From Phytophthora hibernalis (taxonomy: Eukaryota > Oomycota > Peronosporomycetes > Peronosporales > Peronosporaceae), in the NCBI GenBank assembly GCA_012656075.1, contig JAAKBF010000352.1, positions 60,739 to 124,738 of the forward strand: a stretch of 64,000 bases of DNA, in the 5' to 3' direction. Under the pieces are notes generated by a model that saw nothing but the letters and a program-made list of their open reading frames with translations, was not told the DNA's origin and did no database searches. The translations under genes were made by a program, and so were the position numbers. This document shows, in pieces, positions 56,926 through 64,000 of this stretch (within the stretch, counting starts at the first letter, position 1; the number at the start of each line of letters is the position of its first letter).

Positions 56926-57294
56926 AAGTCCCAGGGACGACACTGTTGTGTCTCGCCATGGCCGCCGCGCGGTCTAAACTCGTGGTCGTCACTGCCAGCG
57001 TCAAAGCGTACGACGAACCGCTGACGATCCTGATTCGGGAGCGTACTACTATTTCGCGACGAAGTCCAGTGTGGCTAGGAACAGTGCATTGTATGCTAGT
57101 GTTTTGGAAACATCTAAGAATAATACCAATGTATATGTTCGCCTGGCGACTGGGTCCATCGTGTCTACGCGAAAGGTTCTTCTATCCTTCAAGTTTGACG
57201 ACTTCAACTCGGTCGAACCGTTCATTGTCCTTGACATGGATGATCGGTACGATCTTATCCTCAACAGGCTTTGGTTGGCAAAGCACGAGCCTTA
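56926..57294 (+). pseudogene. Retropepsin-like protease region of gypsy element E
   Basis: LVVVTASVKAYDEPLTILIR is followed in another frame by ARNSALYASVLETSKNNTNV, LLSFKFDDFNSVEPFIVLDM and DDRYDLILNRLWLAKHEP. The last is the family signature after the protease. The D-S/T-G is not legible because of a shift near 57060. The linker 57295-58210 between protease and RT has open frames with no domain. Confidence 0.6.
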
Positions 57295-58212
57295 AATTGC
57301 CTCGCGGACAGAGCCCTGGCGGGTCATGTCCCCTCCTCTTCCTGGAACGGTTTGTGCACGAGCATCGCATGCCACGCGGCGAACGGCACTTCGCAGGTGC
57401 TACGGAAGTACTCGAACTGACTACGACGCTGCCGTCCGCGTGCCCTGCATCTTCGAGAGCTCAAGAGCTTTCGGTGGATGTGGGAGAATGTACGGAGGAT
57501 CCGTGTGTGTCTCACGATGAGGCCCATGGATCTCTCAAGATCGAGAGCGTCGTTCAGGCCCGTGGATCCGGCGATGATTAAGCCGCTGGAGCAGGTGCTC
57601 GCGCAACAAAGGGTGGTCGAGCAGGGTCTCCCACTACGCAAAGCGTCGATGCTGGGTCAGCTCTCACAGGACAAGACGCCGGAGCCGGTGCTCGCGCAAC
57701 GAAGAGTGGTCGAGCAGGGACTCCCACGTTGGATGGCGCCCAGGCTGGGTCACACCGCGGGGCGGTCTCGTCGGGCAAGATGACAACACCAGTGGTGTTA
57801 GATCTTCTCGCGGAAAACGCAAGAAAGGCGTGAATCTGGCTCCCCTGCCTATCGTAACGGAGCTACTCGAGCTGGAAGAGCTATCATATGTGGCCTTTTT
57901 GGATTCACTAAAGGCGGGCGAGTTCGAGGAGATGCTTCTCATCCACCGCGAACACGACTCGGTCGAGCTGAACACCGGTTCGGTCGTTGAGGCAGAAAAT
58001 GTATGGCGCGGCCGTCTTGAAGGACCCGTCGGACCCGTACTACCCTTCCGTGATGGAGTTCTCGGATGTCGTTAGCGATGATCCACCGTCGATGTTGCCT
58101 CCGGATAGGGGGTTCGGCATGAAATCGACCTGGTGCCGGGTACCAAGTACTGCACTACTCGCCAGTGGCCACTACCATAGGAGAAAGTCGACGTAATCGA
58201 CGTCTTTTCGCA

Positions 58213-58900
58213 GCGCAGTATGCCGCGGACATAGCGCGGGAGTCGAAGTCGCCGCACTCGACCCAACGTTTTGCGTGAAGAAACCCAACGGGAAGTGGCG
58301 CATGGTGCACACATTCAACAAGTTGAATGCAGCGACGATACCGGCGTCCACGCCAATTTTTCGGAAGGACGTCTTGCAGAACAACATGGCTGAATGAACT
58401 ATCTTCAGCGCAATTGACATGGTCGACGGCTATTATCAGCTGCTGAAACGCGAGTCTGACGTCCCCCTCACAGCGGTAAGTACTTTCAGCGGGATGTTGT
58501 GGGAATGGCTCATGATGCCCCAGGGTCTGTCAAATGCGTCGGCCACGTTCAATCGTCTGGTGACGCAACTTTTATCGGCCGATGCGAGCGTTCGCACTGA
58601 CATACTTCGACGATATCTTCGTGCACAGTGGTGCGCCGGAAAACAAGTCGGCCGTCGAGGCTCACATCGAACACCTCCGGGAGTTTTTGATGTGCATGCG
58701 CGAGGATCGCTTGTATGCGAACATTAACAAGTGCATGCTCGGCGCCGAAGAGATTCCCTTCTTGGAATGTTTCCTTGACATCCGCGCGTATCCAGAGAAG
58801 GTGTGCGCGATTGCACAGTGGCCGGTTCCCGTGTCAGAGAAGGATCAACGCAAGGGGCTTGGCCTAGCCAACTACTTGCACAAATAGAGTGCCAATTATG
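58213..58900 (+). pseudogene. Reverse transcriptase of gypsy element E
   Basis: CVKKPNGKWRMVHTFNKLNA, FSAIDMVDGYYQLLKRESDV (first catalytic Asp), LWEWLMMPQGLSNASATFNR, LTYFDDIFVHSGAPENKSAV (catalytic FDD) and IEHLREFLMCMREDRLYANI then NKCMLGAEEIPFLECFLDIR. TGA at about 58395 and a shift near 58590 interrupt it. Ends GLGLANYLHK-TAG in place of the usual Tyr. Confidence 0.78.
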
Positions 58901-59640
58901 TCGAGATGGCGCGGCTATGGCCACACCTGACGTTCTACGTAGGCCTTCTCAAGCCCTATTACCAGGCCGAGGGGATGACTCTAAAAGTCCGACGGATTCG
59001 CGAAGTGACGAATGGCGTTCACCATCATCTGCATTATGTCCTGTGAGAGAACGGCCGCAGCAGGCGGAGCAGCCGCTAAGGGCGGAGCAGTCGGAGAAGC
59101 ACGGATCTCCACCGCCTCGACGCGAGAGTACAGGTCGCGGAGCCACCCAAAGAGCTTCTAAAGCTCAGCACGGTCATACACGACAGCCCTCTCGCTCTTC
59201 GATTTTCGGTAGAGCAGGCGATCCAGCTGCCGCTGGCGACGCCGACGCCTGATGCGGAGTGTCCCGATCCGATTATGCGTCCGTTGCGTCCCCCGCCCCC
59301 ACTGATTGGTAATGAAGGCGCTCTCTACTTCCATGTCGAGCGAATACTGAGGTGCCGCGGGCGTAGTGGTCACTACCAATATTTGGTGAAGTGGGGTGGC
59401 TGTCCAGAATATCAAAGCACGTGGGAAGCTGGTAGCCGTCTCTCGGAGGACTGCGCCGACATCGTTGCCGCTTATGACCGCTCCCCGGAGCCGGTCGGCG
59501 CTACCGTGCCAAGAACACTGAACGGTTCTACCGGCTGCGACTGCCATGACTGCTGGATCTTCTGCACAACCTCCTCGAGGATACCGCTCGGGGTGGGCAA
59601 CCGTTCGACCAAGGTATTATTTATTGTGTGAAGCGCTCTG
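58901..59640 (+). pseudogene. Integrase C-terminus and chromodomain of gypsy element E
   Basis: WPHLTFYVGLLKPYYQAEGM at 58918-58977 is the integrase C-terminal signature, fused in frame to the start of RNase H (ANYVEMARL). Further on, EGALYFHVERILRCRGRSGH and YQYLVKWGGCPEYQSTWEAG (59310-59440) form a chromodomain with its aromatic cage positions Tyr/Trp. Chromodomains steer integration to particular chromatin. Confidence 0.75.
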
Positions 59641-60270
59641 TTCTGACTTTGCTTTGAAACTGATAGATAATGGTACGGATGATAATCCGTATAAAGTAGG
59701 AATGGAGAAAGGAGTGCGGTGGAGTGCGGACACGTGGCAAAATCTATCTTCGAAGACCATTGAGCACTGCTGGCTCCACACGGGCTGATAGGAAAAGCAG
59801 ATATCAGTTTCATTCTTCATTAACAAAACACAGTAGTTTATCTGTTTTCGTTCAAGCCGCTGTACCTCTAGACTCTTATTAACCTTATATTTTGAATAAA
59901 GATCTGGTGTTCTTTATTCAAGCACAAGACTGTACTAAAAGTATACTGAGCTTAAGAGATGTTATTGAGTGGCAACCAAGACTAACAAAGGAAAAGAGAA
60001 CCCAACCGAATCAAGAGCTGGGGACGGCACTCACTTTTGAATTTGCCGGTCCGTCTGACGGTTATTCATACATATTGTGCCTTTCTGCCAAAACGCCCTC
60101 CGTCTTAGGGTCCTACGTAGGAGTACAAGTCCTTCGTAGGTCCTCCTTAGCCCTGAGGATAGTAATTCCTCGATGAGCAAACCTGAGGCAGAGTATTGTG
60201 GACCGACCATGAGCTGGAAATGCTAGCCTGGCATTGATGCAGTCACTACGCGCAGTCTTTAAATTCGCTA
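59641..60270. other. Spacer after gypsy element E
   Basis: No supported gene. It includes cctacgtagg-type words at 60108-60145 (three copies of a cctacgtagg/ccttcgtagg motif). Flanks the MITE. Confidence 0.35.
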
Positions 60271-60527
60271 CACCGTTCACCCTAATTAGTCGTGTGACCT
60301 AAATAGTCATGCACCTTTGGTAATCATTCCACAGGTTTTGAAAAATATTTTCATTTTTACCTTAAATCAAGAAAAGAGCCCGGATTCTGATAATTCTCAA
60401 CAAGGCCGGTTACGTATTTACTTGGTTAGTAGTTTTTGAGAAGGACGGTTTTCAAAACAAGGTTGGGAGGACTTCGAACCGTACACGGTAAATAGTCATG
60501 GCACGACTAATTAGGGTGAACGGTGTA
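60269..60527. mobile_element. 255-bp MITE with 24-bp inverted ends and TA duplication
   Basis: Left end caccgttcaccctaattagt (60271-60290) continues tcgtg and is perfectly inverted at 60502-60525. TA dinucleotides flank both ends (60269-60270 and 60526-60527), matching Tc1/mariner-type targets. No coding capacity. An aaatagtcatg word lies just inside each end in direct orientation. Confidence 0.85.
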
Positions 60528-61186
60528 ACTGTTGCACTGTTCGATTCGGTTCTGTGTGCTTGCACAGGGGGTAAATGCAGCTACAAAATGAAAGCTTACG
60601 CTACCGGTAGTAAGGTAGTGCTCAGAATGTGGTTGCACTCATACGTAGGGTAAAATTGCCGCCGAAATGTGGCGATTCGGACTTTTGTCGTGAAAAACGT
60701 GGCCTATAGGCAAAATCAGAGCTCTTATGTAAGACTTGACTGAACGAAAACTGGTCTCGTAATTCGATATAGCTCGAGAGCAAATCTAAGGTATAACCCT
60801 ATCCCTTCCTTCTTAGGACCTACCTTTCGAGGTCAGATTGGCCATTTTACTTGGAAGGCACAATACAACTTCGGCCAAGACAACAGTATTTCAGATACGT
60901 CGGATGAGTGTCTTGACCAAGCAAGACAAGACCGTGCATGTCGGCCTCGAAATGTTTTCAGGCCGACAAATTGAGTATGCTACTTGGAAAAACAAGCTGC
61001 TCACGCACGTGGCCAGTTGGACCTGGACGTAGAGAATCGGCTTCTCGAATTTGAATTTGAAGTGAGATACATTAATGTCATTTAGCCTAAACTAACGCCA
61101 CATAATGCACATTCTCTGCCGATGCCAATAGTGCTATCCGCGAGTCAGTCGCCGCTCTCTTCCCTCCGGCAGGGGTGTCCCCGTAG
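60528..61186. other. Spacer with short open frame
   Basis: A 64-codon plus frame (60838-61032) contains VGLEMFSGRQIEYATWKNKL, faintly like the N-terminus of copia Gag, but evidence is weak. Nothing else recognised. Confidence 0.25.
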
Positions 61187-63065
61187 CTACTCCTTCACCG
61201 CCACGTCCTCCGAAGTGGCCGATTTCTCGTGAGGCAGATGCCACTGCTTCACATCTTCGTGCATGTGCGCTGTGTTACCCGCCCAGCGCGCTCCTGCTGG
61301 CATTTCCTTCGCATTCCATTCCATGTTCCGCCATGCGCGCCAATTCGTTTGATGTCCAGCTGTGGTCTCGAAGTTGGGTCGTCCAACTAAGCACCTCCAC
61401 CGCGTCCGCAGCTCTCTCGATTTCCAGTAGTCTCCTTTGCGACGTTTGGCCCGTGGTGGTTTTCGTGTTGCCTGTTGTAGTACGACATCAGCGTTGTCTC
61501 CCATTACATGCACCGGAGCCCCGGAATCCCTGTCTACTCTGATCTGTCGAACTGGGAGCCACCCATTTGATGTACTGTTTTAATACAACTGACGTACTAC
61601 TTAAGTACGACTGAAGAACGGTTTAAGTCGTTGACGTGCCACACCACACGTGTCGCGGACACCAATGGTGTGGACCACATCACAGAGAACAATGGTCGCC
61701 CCCTGTCAAGTGGCCTCATTACAGCGGTTATCATCCCAGTTTTGGCTGTCTCGGTGGCGGCCATCATCTTGGTCACGCCAATCGTGGCGGTAATTGCTCC
61801 GCGAATCCTCGGAACGCCCACTGTCGCGTCGGAGCCCTATCCTCTGGGCCTCGAACGTAGGACCGAGGACTCCCGCTCCGGCTTTCGCTCTCGACGTCGT
61901 ATGATATCGTTGATCCTATCTTCCAAGTCGTGAATATTCTTGACTCGGACATGGCACATACGTTCTTCTAAGCTACGACCTCGCACGAGTCGAGAAAATG
62001 CTCGACGTGGTCCTTGGCATCGCGTCCGGCATGCTCGAACTGCACCCCTGCGTTGCGAGCGTAGCCGTTGAGTGAGTTGAGGTAGTCGCCGCCATGATCC
62101 TTCCTCTCACGCTGGGAAGCGTAGTACCGTGCTTTCGCGGATAGGCTAAAGCGAGAACAGTAGTACTGGATGAACGAATCGCTCAATAACTTCCAAATGC
62201 GTCTCGTCTTGCGCGGGAGATATCGGTACCAGTACAGACCTCCGTCCTGGAGGCTCAGCTCGAAAGTCATGCACCACTCGTTAGGCGGCGTGCGTTCCTT
62301 TCATCTCGTAGATGAAAGCACAAAGCCATTGTATGGACTTCTCGCGCTTGTCCCTTAGACCGAGGTACGGATTAATGTTGCCGAGCGGCAAGTGCGTCGC
62401 GAATTCAAGCCTCGGTGTTGAGATTTCGCCGTACGTGGCGCTCATCTAGCTTGCCCACCCTCCCGTCAGGTCACCTCCGAGGTCTTCGACGTGGATTGAA
62501 CCGTCGTCTGAGGAGTTATCACGCGAATCGTTGCGTCGATTGAGAGTCCGATCTATCGTTCGGCCGGCCGTAGGCGCTGTGCGAGCATCCTCGGTCGTCG
62601 GATCGAGACGCTCCGTTCGACTTGCGGACCTAGATGTCACCATGTGCGATCTGTTGACGTTGCACCCGTGACCGATAACACGCCGACCTTGGTTGGCTCC
62701 CAGGTTCTTTGCAGGAGTCGGTGGTAGTGGATCGTTGGACGGGTCAGCCAGTTCAACCGCGTGTTGAATGCTCGATCGACGATCATCATCAGCCTCGGCT
62801 ACACTGAAGACAGTCCGAAGCTTCTGCTTCCACCCGCGGAGCGCGGACGCTGCCTCTTCGGGCACCTAGCCTTGTAGATCCGCCTAGGTTGGAAGCGCTT
62901 GGGCCTTGCACCCCATAGCGCGAAAAATTGCACCGTGTCCTCGGCCATCAGCAGTGTGCCCCAGGCCTCCACGTGCACCATCAGTTCACCACCAAGCTCG
63001 ATCCAAATGGCCTGGCGTACCGACGTCGGTGCAAAAGCTCGCATCCAGTTAACCTTGGCCTTCAT
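61187..63065 (-). mobile_element. gypsy element C, diverged gag of the A/B family
   Basis: Minus frames match element A/B Gag at the protein level: VNWMRAFAPTSVRQAIWIEL (63065-62800), ALRGWKQKLRTVFSVAEADD (62865-62446), LSLQDGGLYWYRYLPRKTRR and FIQYYCSRFSLSAKARYYAS (62270-61968), NGYARNAGVQFEHAGRDAKD. Then an Arg-rich region (61860-61600) and an unclear frame to 61187. Divergence from A/B is much greater than A versus B. Confidence 0.7.
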
Positions 63066-63104
63066 TACCTATGGATACCGGCCAAAGGCTTTATTGGCGT
63101 CTCC

Positions 63105-63198
63105 AAGAGATTAGAGTGGCCGAGTGTTGGGAGAGACCAGGAGTGCCGTCTCCCATATATCATAGTGGAACCGAGTGTTCCAGATATATTTTACTACC
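63105..63198 (+). repeat. Inverted LTR fragment
   Basis: Matches 42386-42475 of the element B LTR (agagattagagtggcc..tccagatatattttact) in the same orientation, but is only about 94 bp long. It lies between the gag of element C and another Gag leader fragment. Confidence 0.7.
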
Positions 63199-63462
63199 CG
63201 CCGCCAAGGAAGAAGACCATGAAGACGAGCTAGGAGAGAAGGCAGCGATGTCCGAGCTTAGGGAAGCCACTTTGGTGTCCGCTGGACGCAGCGGAGGTGA
63301 GGAGTCGCTCGCACCAAACCCCACCGAGGAGATGGATGAAGTGGTTGGTTCCAAACCAGCTAACGGAACCAATGATGATGGAACTAACGATAGGCGTTAG
63401 TTGGCGATGGCCGAGGATGCGAATCCTCGGTCGAATGTGCGCATTCCTCCCCTCAACGGAGA
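63199..63462 (+). pseudogene. Gag leader fragment of the A/B family
   Basis: Acidic frame 63199-63400 (EEDHEDELGEKAAMSELREA; TLVSAGRSGGEE) parallels the element B leader (AMSQVSKAATVSPGRSG), and MAEDANPRSNVRIPPLNGDT parallels MTEDASSLSTCSRPPVNGDT. It is a join of leader and capsid start with the intervening sequence missing. Confidence 0.55.
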
Positions 63463-63951
63463 CACCCCAGACTGGCCAGCAACACACTCTAGGTCGATGC
63501 ACCTCGAGTTCGCTGACAAGCATCCCAAGTAGCCAAGCGTATCCAGACCCTAAGATAAGCTAATTAGACTTACCGAAGACGGACTTGACCCTTGATGACT
63601 TGTGGGAAGACTGCTGATTTATTTCTGTTGATCTATGGCTCTGAGAGCCTCTGTGATCAATCATGTAGCTAGTCCAATACGTAAATACAAAATTCAGTGT
63701 GAACAGATTCCAGTATGTGACCCCGTACCCGGCTCTATAAGACCGAGGGTACGAAACTGAAATGGGTACAAACGAGGGTTCGTACCCTCGGCCGGGAATT
63801 TATTCTACCCAACCGAGCCCTCGGCCACTAAACAATCGTGGTCACTGTGGCGCGGGGAATGTAATCCTCCAATCAGTGCACGCCGGTCACTTTCCTTCTG
63901 CAAGGGCAACCTTGCCGACTGGCTACCGAGCGCTCAAAACCCAACTCGACA
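63463..63951 (-). repeat. Partial LTR, 3' LTR of a further gypsy copy (element D)
   Basis: From ctggccagcaacacactc it follows the LTR1/LTR2 sequence in plus orientation to cgaca at 63951. It is followed by actgccccg, as at 23444 after LTR1. The outer part of the LTR is missing or exchanged for the fragment to its left. Confidence 0.7.
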
Positions 63952-64000
63952 ACTGCCCCGCCTCGACGCAAACTCCGTAAGTAGTGTGCGTCGTGGTGCC
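63952..64000 (+). other. Start of internal region of element D, likely antisense-gene leader
   Basis: actgccccgcct..aactccgtaagtagtg aligns with 23444-23490 just upstream of the antisense gene in element A, so a second copy of that gene probably continues beyond the window. Confidence 0.5.

Larger units (their letters stand above)
55815..59640 (+). mobile_element. Chromodomain-bearing Ty3/gypsy element E with internal deletion
   Basis: gag, zinc knuckle, protease, RT, then directly integrase C-terminus and chromodomain. RNase H and the integrase zinc-binding and catalytic parts are gone, so about 2.5 kb are missing if the original had standard length. LTRs were not resolved. Confidence 0.75.

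Noticed and set aside
18320..59000. Nonsense codons as evidence of RIP-like C-to-T mutation
   Set aside because: Some fit (CAG to TAG at 21851, TGG to TGA at 19284 and 56155), but others do not (TAC to TAG at 58885), and there is no general CpA depletion that I can show by eye.
61187..61513. Stand-alone gene on minus, 108 codons
   Set aside because: Position and composition fit the decayed downstream part of gypsy element C; no independent domain.

Overview
The window looks like nuclear DNA of an oomycete, most likely Phytophthora-like. That is inferred from compact genes with 65-85 nt GT..AG introns, a calmodulin-kinase-type protein kinase with a C-terminal PH-like segment, and dense Ty3/gypsy, Ty1/copia, LINE, PIF/Harbinger, hAT, MULE and Crypton-type repeats. 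There is no sign of bacterial gene organisation.

Region 1 (about 0.9-10.2 kb) is a gene-dense island of five conserved host genes: a TMBIM/Bax-inhibitor membrane protein (+), an SRR1-like protein (+, 4 exons), a CAMK-type kinase with PH-like C-terminus (+, 2 exons), a Kef/KEA-type cation/H+ antiporter (-, 2 exons) and a DUF1295 steroid-reductase-like membrane enzyme (+). The last two are divergently arranged. Each of the five is broken by at least one single-base indel, usually one base missing from a homopolymer. The same kind of break occurs in the transposon genes, so draft-quality consensus is at least as likely as gene decay.

Region 2 (10.6-22.6 kb) is DNA-transposon territory. A 4.69-kb non-autonomous hAT-like element has an 18-bp terminal inverted repeat and a perfect 8-bp target duplication, and carries a complete 2.48-kb PIF/Harbinger element nested inside it. 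Next come a Crypton-type tyrosine-recombinase gene, a Ulp1/C48 cysteine-protease gene bracketed by two inverted arrays of the same roughly 20-bp unit, and a second Harbinger transposase.

Region 3 (22.6-47.1 kb) holds two related Ty3/gypsy elements in opposite orientation. Element A (minus, 22.56-34.73 kb) has two LTRs and carries an extra antisense gene with two introns between integrase and 3' LTR. Element B (plus, 41.90-47.1 kb) is truncated after the protease. Their LTR-gag parts form a near-identical inverted repeat of about 3.4 kb separated by 7.2 kb. That spacer holds a MULE transposase C-terminus, a lysine-rich repeat-protein gene, unidentified fragments and an LTR remnant.

Region 4 (47.1-64.0 kb) is a mosaic of decayed retroelements: copia (minus), a gypsy RT/RNase H piece (minus), a LINE (plus), a chromodomain gypsy with a large internal deletion (plus), a 255-bp TA-flanked MITE, a third copy of the A/B gypsy family (minus), and a rearranged LTR that starts another copy running off the window end.
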